A stretch of 64,000 nucleotides of DNA, from the NCBI RefSeq assembly GCF_003144245.1, contig NW_020289979.1, forward strand, positions 372,001 to 436,000, given 5' to 3'. The stretch's first letter is position 1; every line of letters starts with the position of its first letter. This document shows positions 1 to 11,394 of this stretch, one piece after another. The position numbers and the translations under genes are program-made. The notes under the pieces are model-generated. The model made no database searches. It was given only the letters and a program-made list of their open reading frames with translations, and was not told where the DNA came from. This stretch comes from Jaminaea rosea. Lineage: Eukaryota; Basidiomycota; Exobasidiomycetes; Microstromatales.

Positions 1-670
1 ACAGCTGGATGATCTTTGAAAGCGGTCCCGTAACACTACCTCTGCACAAGGGTTCATCGGAGCTGGATAGCCTCATGACCATGACCTCGAGCCTATTCAA
101 CTCCCGCCAATGACGACCAGGTCTTCCTCCTGGACTCCGAGATAGCCGGCTCCACGATCCGGAAAGGGCGCTTCGGACTTTTCATTGGGCCGCCTCTGCT
201 GTGACGAGATGAAGCGGCTGTCGCTCTCACTTTCTCATTTTCTCTCTCACATGACCACATGATCAAGAACGTCTCGCCCGCCCGGCCCACACACGTTCGT
301 CAATGCCGTAACGCTCGCCATTAGCACGCAATCAAGTCCGCTCGTGTCGCGTCGCTGCGCCCCCGCACCCTCGCAGCCCTCAGGCGCAGTGCCCGCCGTG
401 CGGTTCACGCCCCGAAGAGGTCGTGGCCCGTGCGAAGGCAGCATCTTCAATGTCGCCATTCGAAGATCTTGCAACTGTACGGGCGAGGGGCAAAGACTTC
501 GAGAGACTTGGAATCGAGGCCGACCGCGTATCTTTCTTCCTCACCATCATCACCATCAAGCCTCGATCTTGATCGTGAATTACGGACAATAGCCCTTCCT
601 TTGCCTGACGCCTTGCTATACCACCACCCACTACAACTTCTTACCCCCACCCCTTCTTTCCTTCACCACA
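1..670. other. Upstream region of MET17, no gene seen
   Basis: No open frame here resembles a protein I recognise, and no tRNA A/B boxes are visible. The last 150 bases are pyrimidine-rich (CT-rich stretches and TTCCTTCACC just before the ATG), which fits the promoter and 5' leader of the MET17 gene. I found no CACGTG (Cbf1-type) site. The left end could hold the tail of a neighbour whose body lies outside the window. Confidence 0.5.
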
Positions 671-2089
<1,419 letters not shown>

Positions 2090-2364
2090 CGGGGCGAGTG
2101 TATTGTAATGGACTCGAGTGGTCGTCGAATGCTTCCATTTGTCTATCTGCCTGCGTAGCTTCTTGATCTGCAGCTTGCGTGTCATACGAGAGATGGCACG
2201 GATGTCCAGTGCTTCTTTCGGCGCCTTTGCCGTCCAGCGCGACGCGGATCTGCAGTCGAGCGGACCGCTCGGCGCTCGAGCCAACGGGCGACGGACCAGG
2301 ACAGAAAGCTCGCACGCTCCGCCTTGCCTTCTCTCCTTCACATCCCTAACCAGATACCCACCAA

Positions 2365-4716
2365 ATGGTCGCCCTCGTGGCCACCTTGATGGTGTCAACC
2401 ATGTCGGCCCTGTCGGCTATGGCGCAGGGAGGTGCTCCACCCTCTGATCCCTCGCCATCCCCCGCGCCAGCCCCACCACCACCAGCAGAAGAACAGGAAC
2501 GCTTCTCATCCCTAGCCCTCTTCCTCGTTCTGTCCCTCCTCATCTTCTCCTTCTTCGCCAGCTACTACCTGCGTGTCAAGCGCATTACCGCTATTCACGA
2601 GACCATTGTGGGCCTCTTCGCCGGCATGCTCATCGGCGCCGTGCTGCGTATCGGACCAGGCCAGCAGGTGCAGCAGATGCTCAGCTTCAGCAACACGATC
2701 ATGCTCAACGTACTCCTCCCACCCATCATCCTGGCCAGCGGCTATGATCTGAGGCAGGAGTCCTTCTTCCGCAACTTTGGCATCATCCTCGCCTTCGCCT
2801 TTGCGGGCACCTTCATATCAGCAATCGTCATCGGCGTCCTCGTCTACCTGTGGTCCCTCGCAGACTTCACCATCTCACTGAGCATCTTAGAGTGCCTCAT
2901 CTTCGGCTCTACGCTGAGCGCTACCGATCCAGTGACGATCTTGTCCATCTTCAACTCGAAGAAGGTGGACCCAACGCTTTACAGCATCATCTTCGGCGAG
3001 TCGCTCCTCAACGATGCCGTCTCCATCGTCATGTTCGACACCCTCTCCACCTTTCGCGGTCAGAGCATCGGAGTCTACTCCATATTTCATGGATTTGGGC
3101 TCTTCCTCGTCGTCTTCTCCGTCTCTATGGCACTAGGCGTAGCCTTTGGCCTGGCATGCTCCCTCATGCTCAAGCACAGCAGGCTGGCCATTTACCCTCA
3201 ACTCGAGTCGAGCTTGGTGGCCTTGATTGCCTACACGAGCTACTTCTTCAGCAATGCAGTCACCATGAGTGGGATCGTCTCGCTCCTCTTCTGCGGTATC
3301 ACACTCAAGCACTACGCCTACCATAACATGTCGCGTCGCACGCAGCGGGCCACGCGCTACACCTTTCAGACCCTGGCCAGCCTTTCGGAGAATTTCATCT
3401 TCATCTACCTGGGGCTCAGCTTGTTCACGCAGGAGAATCTGGTCTTCAAGCCACTCTTCATCGTCGTTACGGTGGCAAGCGTCGTCTTCTCCCGCTACGC
3501 CGCCGTGTTCCCCATCGCGAGCCTCATCAACCTTCTGCGCCGTGTCCGCAACCAACGAAGGGCGCGCCGCACAGGCGGAGGCTCAGTGCCCCGAACAGGA
3601 AGGGAAGACGAGCTCAGCCGCGAGTATCAGATCATGCTCTTCTGGGCTGGACTGCGAGGGGCCGTCGGCTTTGCGCTCTCTGCAGGTATTGAGGGCAAGA
3701 ATGCCCCAGCACTCCAGACGACAGTGCTGGTCACTATCGTGCTTACCTTGATCGCCTTCGGGGGCACGACGGGCCAAATGTTGGACGTGCTGGGCATCAG
3801 GACTGGTGTGCAGGACGATGAGGGCGAGTCGAGCGATGAAGAGGGAGTGGACGCCGATCATTTTGGCATGGGCGCTCATCGACGCTCTGCTGGTAGAGGG
3901 CAGGGAAGGCGACAAGCCAAGCGTGGTGGCGGACGCGGCTCCTCGTCAGCATACAGAGATGACGAGCAGGGCTTCCTCTCCGGTGCAACGAACAAGTCTC
4001 GCTCTGGTGGAGGGCAGGCATCGCGCTACTCGTACGACGAAGACGCGTCAGAGACCAACGAGTTCTCACCGCCGGATCGTAGGGGCGCTAATGGCGGCAG
4101 CAGGAGTGCGATGATGCCCATGAGTGGGCAAGGCTCGAGACAGAGCTACGAGTTCAGCCCGGAAGAGGAGGACGACGACGACGGCATTCCGTCGACAGCC
4201 CCACCGGGCACCGTCCTAGATGCCACCTCCTTCCTAGGCTCCAACCGAGCGTCAGGAAGCGCCCGTGCTCTCTTGGAGCGTGGCGCTCTCATCATGCGCG
4301 ACGGGCAATGGTTCCAACGCATCGATGATCGGTACCTCAAGCCGTACTTTTCGAACGCGGTTGCCTCTCGCAAGCATGAGGAGAGACGGAGCGCACGGGC
4401 GGCGAGCCGATCTTGGCAGCAGAGCCAAGAGCAGGGCGAAGGAGAGGAGGGAGGAACAGGTGAAGGAGGCACAGCTGCGTTGTGGGAGGCAGAAGCTGCT
4501 GCGAGGGAGCCCGATGCGGAAATCTTTTCGGGGCCGTTGGATGAGGAAGACGATGGTGCGGTGCGTAATCTTGGGGCAAGAGATGGATCAAGAGCCACTA
4601 CGCCTGTTGGTAATGGGAATGGGAGGACAACACCACGTAGTCGGTCTTCGATGGGTTACCACCACAGTGCGCAGGGCAGCTCGTCGAGTGGGATTGGAGG
4701 AGCCTTTGCGCCATGA
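2365..4716 (+). CDS. NHX1: Endosomal Na+(K+)/H+ exchanger, NHX1/NHE6-9 type
   Basis: Cation/proton antiporter of endosome, prevacuolar compartment or Golgi, controlling lumen pH and vesicle traffic. Single exon, 783 aa. A hydrophobic N-terminus (about 1-21) may be a signal peptide, followed by a Pro-rich stretch, then about a dozen membrane segments from residue 50 to 475. The signature FGESLLNDAVSIVMFD (about 210-225) carries the transport Asp. NVLLPPIILASGYDL and FWAGLRGAVGFALS (about 426-440) are also family hallmarks. The C-terminal 300 residues are a hydrophilic tail with acidic patches (DDEGESSDEEG, EEEDDDDG), longer than in yeast Nhx1 (633 aa). The start ATG follows CACCAA and gives the signal-like segment. 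It is convergent with NPR3, separated by 155 bp. Family is secure; intracellular location is inferred from the NHE6/7/9-like motifs. Confidence 0.93.
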   Translation: MVALVATLMVSTMSALSAMAQGGAPPSDPSPSPAPAPPPPAEEQERFSSLALFLVLSLLIFSFFASYYLRVKRITAIHETIVGLFAGMLIGAVLRIGPGQQVQQMLSFSNTIMLNVLLPPIILASGYDLRQESFFRNFGIILAFAFAGTFISAIVIGVLVYLWSLADFTISLSILECLIFGSTLSATDPVTILSIFNSKKVDPTLYSIIFGESLLNDAVSIVMFDTLSTFRGQSIGVYSIFHGFGLFLVVFSVSMALGVAFGLACSLMLKHSRLAIYPQLESSLVALIAYTSYFFSNAVTMSGIVSLLFCGITLKHYAYHNMSRRTQRATRYTFQTLASLSENFIFIYLGLSLFTQENLVFKPLFIVVTVASVVFSRYAAVFPIASLINLLRRVRNQRRARRTGGGSVPRTGREDELSREYQIMLFWAGLRGAVGFALSAGIEGKNAPALQTTVLVTIVLTLIAFGGTTGQMLDVLGIRTGVQDDEGESSDEEGVDADHFGMGAHRRSAGRGQGRRQAKRGGGRGSSSAYRDDEQGFLSGATNKSRSGGGQASRYSYDEDASETNEFSPPDRRGANGGSRSAMMPMSGQGSRQSYEFSPEEEDDDDGIPSTAPPGTVLDATSFLGSNRASGSARALLERGALIMRDGQWFQRIDDRYLKPYFSNAVASRKHEERRSARAASRSWQQSQEQGEGEEGGTGEGGTAALWEAEAAAREPDAEIFSGPLDEEDDGAVRNLGARDGSRATTPVGNGNGRTTPRSRSSMGYHHSAQGSSSSGIGGAFAP

Positions 4717-4871
4717 GCTGAGGACTTAGATGGGCACTGCGGCGTGCCGCAGACACAATGTTGATACACAAGCACGAATGCAATCGTCGTGGTCGTCGAG
4801 CTGCAGCGACGCAATGAGAGCAAGTGAAGTGCGAAACAGTCTATTGAATTCCTCCCTTCGCGCCAACTCGC

Positions 4872-7800
4872 TCAAGGGTGGACAAAAGTCAGCACCTCCT
4901 CACTGAACCTCCTAAGCAACTTTCGTACCTCTCGCCTGCTGATCCCCTCTCTGCACACCACTTCATCGATAGTGTGTCGGCCGTTGAGATAGGGCAGGAG
5001 ACGAAAGAAGGATTGACGAGTCGCTTCCCCCATCTCATCGTCCTCACCTTCACCGTCTGACGAGCCACTGTCATCGTCTCCTGAAGGCGACGAAGCGTGG
5101 GCGCGCGTGGAGACACCAGCGTGGAGGGAGAGCATCGCATCTATCCAAGCATTTTCCACTCTCGAAGCGCGTGAAGGGTCGGATATGAGAGACGGGCGAT
5201 GAAGGTCCCAATTGCGTGGGTCTGTTGAGCTTGACGACGAGGATGATGTGTACCCGTTTGAGTCGTCTTCGCTCGAGTCCTCGTCAATGTCGAGTGTAGG
5301 GCGGGGCTGCGCTGGCTGAGTGGGAGAAGCCAAAGCAGCAGAGACTTGCTCGACCGGCTTCGCGGCCTCATCCCCACTCCCTCCAAGGGGCGAAGGTGGC
5401 TGCGGGCTCTCCTCACCTACCAAACTCAGCCGACGTGGGGGAGCTGTGGCCTCGTCGTCCTCACCCTCCTCGTTCCCCGCAGCTGCTCCCATCCCTTCTC
5501 CTGCCTCTTCGTCGTGGTCCAGTGCATCCTGCGCCGGCTCTTGACCCTCCGCCCGAGCAACAGCGCTGCTCAGCGTCTTCGCGACCTCGGTCTCAGCAGT
5601 AACCTCCAACCCATCAACCCAAACCTTCTCGTCCTCGCCTCCAAATCCACTCACCCTCATACGGGCTTGCGATGGACTACGCGAGAAGGTACGAAGGGCG
5701 AAGCTAGGGGAGGGTTTTGCCGCTTCGAAATGGGAAATGGTGGCTGACCTTCCCGCTCGAGTACTCCCATCGCTCGTAGCTCCACTGTCTCCGCGTCGTC
5801 GCCTGCCGCGAGTCGCACCTGATGAAGAGGCGATCGGTGGGTGGTCTGTCGCTTGCGGAGCGCTGCTCCCTTGTGAAGGGGAGGTGCCACTGCTCGTCAG
5901 GCTGGGCCCGCGTCTATGTTGTCCCACCTGATGATGCTCGGCAGCGAGGATCTGGTTGGCCTTCTCCCTCGACGAGCTTGCCTGAACGCCGCCACTTTGA
6001 GTAGATGCGACGCTCAAACCGCCACCGGATCCTTTGCTACCTGCAGCGCTAGTCGATGACGCAGCGACGGCAGCTGCAACAGAAGCGACTGCTTCGTCAG
6101 ACGCTCCTCCGTCTGCACTGGGTACGATCGGCAGCTCGACTGCTGCTGAATTAGGGCTTCGCGACCTTGAGACGTGCCTCCGGTGGAATTGAAGGGTATC
6201 CGCAACCTCTGGATGTGAGGCCTCGACGCGGAGACCCGAGGACGAGCCCGGCCTTGAGCTGCTGCCACTGGTCCTCAAGAGGTGGCCTGAGGCAGCTATA
6301 CGCCCCAGAGGGGGTGGGTTGCGTGATCGTGATCGCGAATGAGATGAAATGCGTGAGGCCGCACGACGTGCGTGGTTGTCGCTATCCGGCTGCGGCTGAC
6401 CGAGCTGCTGCTCTTGACGGTGTCGAGCTTCTGCGGACCGGGATCGCTGCCTTTGCCTGCCCCTCCCTTGCTCGTCCACTCCTACCTGTGAGATCCAAGG
6501 CGCTCGCGCCCTCACATTGGCCGCAGCAGCAGCGGCAGCAGCAGTCCCATCCCCAGGCCCATCAGGCGCACTCTGTGCCACCAGAGGGACTAATGCTCCC
6601 TCACGTCTCCTGGGATCAACCCCACGCTTCAAAGCTTTCCTCTCCCTTTTCCACTCTCTCCTCTCTTCCCGTCTTCTCCTAGCCTCGTCCCTCTCCAGCC
6701 GACGTTGCTCGTGCATCTTCTTCGCTTTGCGCTTGACTGCTTCCGTTGCAATGAGGCGGAAGCGCAGGTGCTGCTGGAGGAGAACGTCGTGTCTGAGCAG
6801 CCAGATGAGGACGGAGAGACAGCGTCGTTCCCTTGCTTGGGCATTGATGCTACGACTGGACGCCTCGCCCTGCTTTGTCAGGTTGGGCTGGAGTGTTGTC
6901 CAATGTTGGATGAATGGCTGGAGGCTTGCGCCCAGTATGGCCAGCAAGCGAATCAGCGGCGGCTGGTCAGGGAAGCGCAATGCGAAGCTCAACGCAAAGC
7001 GAGGTAGGTCTCCCTCCATATCGAACAGAGGGCTGACGGCGTACGTGTTCTGAATGCGCGGCACATCAGCCACTTTTGCTTGCTTGTAGTAGACGAGATG
7101 TCGAGCCATGGGGTACACATCCCGCTGTAGGTCCCAGTCGAGCAACGTGGCAAGCTGGGCGAAAGTAGGTATTCCAGTCAAGTTGGTGGGAACGAGGTGC
7201 GACGTGAACTTGCGTGACCACACCTCTATACCTGCATCGCCTTGCTGTTCCATTGCGTCGCGGGCGCTGACCTGCTCGCTGACTTCGCTGGCCTCGTCGT
7301 CCACTTCCACAACTTCCCCGCCGATGGAGCGATAACGTCGCGCCTTCTCTCTTGCATCTCTCTCGCCTTCCTGCTCGTGAAGCAGCAGGAGCGTCTTCCA
7401 GGGAAACAGTGGCGGCCCCGTAGCTCTCGTCCACTCATCCAGCGGGTTTCCAACTGCATCGTCCGCCCACACATCCGGATCATCAGCCTCAATGCTTGGA
7501 CCAATCTCCAGTATGCTTTTGACCATGCGCGCCGGGTCGGTTAGGAGTGGCGGCAGCTGAAGGTGCACCTCAAGCGAGTCATTCAGCACCACAAAGGGGG
7601 CAGAGCGGTGCGTCGTTGGCCGAGTGAGGGAGCGGAACATTTGCCGCAAGCTTCGGGCGAGGGACGAGGTGAGGAGCACATCGGAGAGGTGATGTGCGTA
7701 AGATGGACTGGCTCCACCTCCGGCCGTGCCCCCTTCGACTGCTCCCCAAAGACGGGAAAGAAGGGCCACTTGCTGCGAGACGTAACCGCAGCGCTGCTCT

Positions 7801-8969
7801 TCTGCCCAGAGGGCTGCCGTCATTTTAAAGGTAACATTGTCGTACCACAGACCCAGCCAGGTCGTCAAGTCGAGGGTGGGCGTAGCGTAAGATGGGTCCG
7901 GGGGTTGGATGACGAGAACGAGGTGTAGCATCTCGACTGGCGGGGCCGGAGGGGTGGCTGATGCCGATGCTGACGTGGGAGGCGTGGTATCTGAGCTTCC
8001 GCTGCTATCTTGGGGTGTGCCACCGTCATGACTTCTTGGCGGGCGACCTCTACCTGCTTCATCCTTGGGCTGTTGATCAGGATCACGAGCGCGTTGGTAG
8101 ACCGGATGGCCGACAAAGGCCAGATCGTCGACGACTAGCTCAAAGCGTTGATTGCACATCTCGCTCTTGGGGGCGATCATTTCTGCAAGAAACTCAACCG
8201 GATACCCCAAGTAGTGTGAGAAGGCCTTTGCGTTTCGAGCTCTTCTGGCTGGCGAGTCGTTTGATCTATGCTGCTGCTGCAGGTTGGCGACTGTCCCTCG
8301 TCTCATCGATGGTTCGGGCGAGTCTAAATCTCGGAGCGACGATGAGGCCATCGTTCTCTTTGGACCTCTTGATGGGCTTCTGCGAGGTCGCGAAGCTGTA
8401 GGGGAGGACGGCTGATTGCGCGAACCATGCCTCGAGGACGATAACGGCTCAATTTCCCTGGTAGTAAGCCGGCCTAATCGACTCGACCTGGCTCTGCTGC
8501 CGTTGGACGAGCGGGCGGTGTGTGTAGTCGACATTGCTTCTGATGCGCTCTCTGCATCTGTGACTGCCGAATCGCTGCCTTGACTGGTATCGCCATAGTC
8601 ATCGTCGCCTTGATAGTAGGAGCTGTCCGTCGATGACCCGCTGCCCAGGCTGCTGTCATCCTCTTCGTCGTCGTCTCCGTCACCTGCCCGATTGACATTC
8701 TTTGCTGCGTTCTCATCCGAGTCTTCTCCTTCCTCGTCCCACTGTGCTCGATCCCTGAGCTGCTCAGCAGCATCGTGTTGATCACCTCGACCGCCTTGTT
8801 TGTGTGGGGTATAATATCGGATTCGAGAGAGGCGACGCAGCAGCTGGGGCTTGCGAGGGTAACGAAACACGACTTGAGGTCCACGAGATGCTGTCGAGGC
8901 CACAAAGAGGATGGCGACGAGGGGTGAAGGCTGCTGTTGCTGCTGCCGCGAGGACGATGCCGCCGCCAT
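4872..8969 (-). CDS. NPR3: Nitrogen permease regulator 3 homologue (SEACIT/GATOR1 subunit)
   Basis: Subunit of the GTPase-activating complex (Npr2-Npr3-Iml1) that turns off TORC1 at the vacuole when amino acids are short. Single exon, 1365 aa from the ATG at 8969; the frame stays open a further 34 codons upstream, but MAAASSSRQQQQQPSP followed at once by LVAILFVASTASRGPQVVFR matches the usual start of the family. The Longin-like N-terminal domain continues at about 250-290 (LGYPVEFLAEMIAPKSEMC, then NQRFELVVDDLAFVGHPV) and through the hydrophobic segments to about 560. The last 41 residues (NGRHTIDEVVCREGISRREV, then RKLLRRFSEE) are the C-terminal winged-helix of NPRL3. Between them lie Ser/Gln/acidic low-complexity tracts, so the protein is longer than yeast Npr3 (1146 aa). 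It is divergent from SWC4 over a 186-bp shared promoter. Confidence 0.93.
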   Translation of the reverse strand: MAAASSSRQQQQQPSPLVAILFVASTASRGPQVVFRYPRKPQLLRRLSRIRYYTPHKQGGRGDQHDAAEQLRDRAQWDEEGEDSDENAAKNVNRAGDGDDDEEDDSSLGSGSSTDSSYYQGDDDYGDTSQGSDSAVTDAESASEAMSTTHTARSSNGSRARSSRLGRLTTREIEPLSSSRHGSRNQPSSPTASRPRRSPSRGPKRTMASSSLRDLDSPEPSMRRGTVANLQQQHRSNDSPARRARNAKAFSHYLGYPVEFLAEMIAPKSEMCNQRFELVVDDLAFVGHPVYQRARDPDQQPKDEAGRGRPPRSHDGGTPQDSSGSSDTTPPTSASASATPPAPPVEMLHLVLVIQPPDPSYATPTLDLTTWLGLWYDNVTFKMTAALWAEEQRCGYVSQQVALLSRLWGAVEGGTAGGGASPSYAHHLSDVLLTSSLARSLRQMFRSLTRPTTHRSAPFVVLNDSLEVHLQLPPLLTDPARMVKSILEIGPSIEADDPDVWADDAVGNPLDEWTRATGPPLFPWKTLLLLHEQEGERDAREKARRYRSIGGEVVEVDDEASEVSEQVSARDAMEQQGDAGIEVWSRKFTSHLVPTNLTGIPTFAQLATLLDWDLQRDVYPMARHLVYYKQAKVADVPRIQNTYAVSPLFDMEGDLPRFALSFALRFPDQPPLIRLLAILGASLQPFIQHWTTLQPNLTKQGEASSRSINAQARERRCLSVLIWLLRHDVLLQQHLRFRLIATEAVKRKAKKMHEQRRLERDEARRRREERREWKRERKALKRGVDPRRREGALVPLVAQSAPDGPGDGTAAAAAAAANVRARAPWISQVGVDEQGRGRQRQRSRSAEARHRQEQQLGQPQPDSDNHARRAASRISSHSRSRSRNPPPLGRIAASGHLLRTSGSSSRPGSSSGLRVEASHPEVADTLQFHRRHVSRSRSPNSAAVELPIVPSADGGASDEAVASVAAAVAASSTSAAGSKGSGGGLSVASTQSGGVQASSSREKANQILAAEHHQVGQHRRGPSLTSSGTSPSQGSSAPQATDHPPIASSSGATRGRRRRGDSGATSDGSTRAGRSATISHFEAAKPSPSFALRTFSRSPSQARMRVSGFGGEDEKVWVDGLEVTAETEVAKTLSSAVARAEGQEPAQDALDHDEEAGEGMGAAAGNEEGEDDEATAPPRRLSLVGEESPQPPSPLGGSGDEAAKPVEQVSAALASPTQPAQPRPTLDIDEDSSEDDSNGYTSSSSSSSTDPRNWDLHRPSLISDPSRASRVENAWIDAMLSLHAGVSTRAHASSPSGDDDSGSSDGEGEDDEMGEATRQSFFRLLPYLNGRHTIDEVVCREGISRREVRKLLRRFSEEVLTFVHP

Positions 8970-9155
8970 GGCAGGCAGCTTTGTGGGAACAAGAAGCCAA
9001 AGCCAAAGCCAAAGCTGCCAAAAGTGCCAATTGGCGGCCACAGGCGGGCGGGCGGACGGACGGGAAGGCAATCAGTCCAATCGAGGGCGACGCGCTTCTT
9101 GACTTCGCTCTCACATCCACTCGCCTCGCTTCATCGTCACCCCAGCCCCTTCAGC
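8970..9155. promoter_or_regulatory. Compact divergent promoter NPR3 / SWC4
   Basis: Only 186 bp separate the two start codons, so both 5' leaders and the promoters must lie here. The segment is GC-rich with GGCGGGCGGGCGGACGGACG near 9042-9061 and CT-rich stretches before the SWC4 ATG. No clear TATA box is seen. Confidence 0.45.
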
Positions 9156-11264
9156 ATGGCTCAGGCATCAGGAAGAGATGCCAGGGACATCCTCGGAGTC
9201 CCTCAGCAGCGAACAGGAGAAGCATCGTCGTCATCCGTGTCAACTTCGGCCCCTGCACCTCCTCGCCCGCCCACTGGCCCACCTATCCTCAAGAAGACTT
9301 CGCACAAGTCAAAGTCACGACAGCGTCACGATGGCATACACAAGGAGTTACAGGCCTTGCTCGGCGACAATGCCCCCAGTCTAGCGATAGCGCATACCGA
9401 GGCGAGGGCCATGCTCGCCAGCCAAGAAGCGGCACATGGTGGCGCCGCGGCAGGGGGTCCCCTACGACCCAAGTTCAGGCGAAAAGAGAGAAAGCCTCAG
9501 TCGTGGAAGTGGCAGCCATTCGAGAATCAAGCACGATCGGATGGGCTCAAGCTCAGCCACTGGGCGCCGCAGCAGAACGATGACGATTCCACGCCGTACC
9601 CTTTCGCTGCCTTCAACACCTCCTCTGGCATCTACTCCTACTCGAATGACGAGTACCAACAGCATCTCAAGGACGATGACTGGACCAAAGAGGACACCGA
9701 TCATCTCATCGATCTTTGCCAGGCTTACGACTTGCGCTTCGTAGTCATTGCAGATAGGTGGGAAGCGAAAAGGCCGCGCAGTATCGAGGACTTGAAGGCG
9801 AGGTACTACGCGATCTGTCGTCGTTTGATTCGGTCGAGGATCTCAGTCGAGGATATGGATTCCAGGCAACAGTTGCTTGCTACGTACTCCTTCGACAAGC
9901 AGAGGGAAGTAGAGCGCAAGCGCCTAGTGCAGAAGCTCTTCACTCGCACTCCGGCCCAATTGGCAGAGGAGGAGGCCCTGTATGTCGAGGCAAGAAGGTT
10001 GGAGCAGAATGAGGCAAAGTTTGCCGCAGATCGGGAAGATCTGATGAAGCTGCTCGGTGGGTGGGAGAGGGTTCCGGACAGCTCGCCGAGGCTCATTGCT
10101 GAGGCGGGGGCTGGCTTTGGGGTTGGCAGTGCGGGACCTCTGCCTGGTACACCTGGGGCAGCGTTGGAGGAGGCTGCTGCTGGTGAGAGGGATAAGAAGA
10201 GGAGGAAACGTGCTGCCGGCGAGGCTGGTGCCGGCGTGGAAGAGGGAGAGGGGAAGACACCTGCCCTTGCTAGCAGTAGCGCCATGGCTATCACCTCCGC
10301 GACCAAGGACGCTGGCGCTTCCTCCTCGACTACCACCCTCACATCAAAACAGAAAGCCGAGCTCAAGCAAGCCCACTCGGATGAGCTGCAATGCATCACC
10401 CGCTTCGACCCGGACTCGCAGCCGCTCCTGCGGCCCCCTTACCCCTTCTTGCTCGGCACCCCCTCAACTGTCCCGCCCGTCGCTCCTTCCCCTCAAAATC
10501 CCACATCATCTCACGGAGTTTACCTCCGTTCCACCCGTCTCCTCACCCCACGCCAGCCGCAGCTCAATCGCACCATGCAGACGCTCAGCGAACTGAATCC
10601 ACCCATCGGACCTAGGCTGGTGTTCCCCAATAGGACCAACTGCGAGAAGTGGGAAGGCTTGCTGGGCGCTGTGACGAGTGGCCTGGAAATGAAGAAGATG
10701 ACAGATAGGGTAGAAAGCGAGTTGAGGATTGCGAAGAGTCGCTTGGCATCTCTGCAGGAGGCGAGGTTGGGCAAGCAGCAGGCGCAGGGCCAAGCCGGTG
10801 TTTCGCAGGCTGCGACGGCTTCGGCGACGGCATCAGGAGGCGCTGGGTCAAGCGGCACTAACAGACGCAGCGCTACTCCTCGCGCGTCAGCCATCGTTGG
10901 CGGTGACCCATCCGCGAATCCCACGTCGCGCTCCAACTCAAGGACGAGCAGGAGCCACACGCCTGCTGTCCCTACGGCAGTCAAGCCCATCTCCCAAGGC
11001 GACGACGAGAAGATCGGAGACAACTCATTCGATGGGTCTGGTGGAGAGAGGAAGAAGCGTCGTCGCTCTTCCGGCCTGTCCGACTTGGATGACGACGACG
11101 ACGACGATGAGTGGAAAGATGCAAGAGCTGGTGCTGGTGCTGAGGAAGGCGGCGAGGCTGACGAGCAGGATGGCAGTATGCAGGTGGACGATGATGATGA
11201 CGACGATGATGACGATGGGGAGGACGGGGAGGATGATGAGGACGACGATGGAGACGATGACTAG
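9156..11264 (+). CDS. SWC4: SWR1/NuA4 complex subunit Swc4 (DMAP1 homologue)
   Basis: Shared subunit of the SWR1 histone-exchange and NuA4 acetyltransferase complexes; nuclear. Single exon, 702 aa from ATG 9156 (the frame is open upstream, but MAQASGRDARDILGVP matches the family start). RDARDILG, then PKFRRKERKPQSWKWQPFEN and the SANT/Myb-like segment DDDWTKEDTDHLIDLCQAYD followed by LRFVVIADRW (about 174-205) and the RTPAQLAEEEALYVEARRLE helix match DMAP1/Swc4 in order. A C-terminal region (about 480-590) contains the conserved RTMQTLSELNPPIGPRLVFP and a coiled coil. The final 60 residues are an extreme Asp/Glu tail encoded by GAN-type repeats. Convergent with mS45, 130 bp apart. Assignment secure. 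Confidence 0.93.
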   Translation: MAQASGRDARDILGVPQQRTGEASSSSVSTSAPAPPRPPTGPPILKKTSHKSKSRQRHDGIHKELQALLGDNAPSLAIAHTEARAMLASQEAAHGGAAAGGPLRPKFRRKERKPQSWKWQPFENQARSDGLKLSHWAPQQNDDDSTPYPFAAFNTSSGIYSYSNDEYQQHLKDDDWTKEDTDHLIDLCQAYDLRFVVIADRWEAKRPRSIEDLKARYYAICRRLIRSRISVEDMDSRQQLLATYSFDKQREVERKRLVQKLFTRTPAQLAEEEALYVEARRLEQNEAKFAADREDLMKLLGGWERVPDSSPRLIAEAGAGFGVGSAGPLPGTPGAALEEAAAGERDKKRRKRAAGEAGAGVEEGEGKTPALASSSAMAITSATKDAGASSSTTTLTSKQKAELKQAHSDELQCITRFDPDSQPLLRPPYPFLLGTPSTVPPVAPSPQNPTSSHGVYLRSTRLLTPRQPQLNRTMQTLSELNPPIGPRLVFPNRTNCEKWEGLLGAVTSGLEMKKMTDRVESELRIAKSRLASLQEARLGKQQAQGQAGVSQAATASATASGGAGSSGTNRRSATPRASAIVGGDPSANPTSRSNSRTSRSHTPAVPTAVKPISQGDDEKIGDNSFDGSGGERKKRRRSSGLSDLDDDDDDDEWKDARAGAGAEEGGEADEQDGSMQVDDDDDDDDDDGEDGEDDEDDDGDDD
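11085..11262 (+). repeat. GAN-rich low-complexity tract coding the Asp/Glu tail of Swc4
   Basis: Runs of GAC/GAT/GAG codons (for example 11089-11112 and 11188-11217) code for blocks of up to about 11 acidic residues. Imperfect triplet repeat within coding sequence; probably prone to length change. Confidence 0.7.
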
Positions 11265-11394
11265 CTGCCGCAGTCGAATACAAAGTCTCGCCACGAGTCA
11301 TGCAATCCTCACTCGTACTGCACTGCACTTCTTAAGACATGCTGATTGACGTCTGCTATCCGACCCTTCTCATGCCGGCCCCGCTTCTTCAGAT

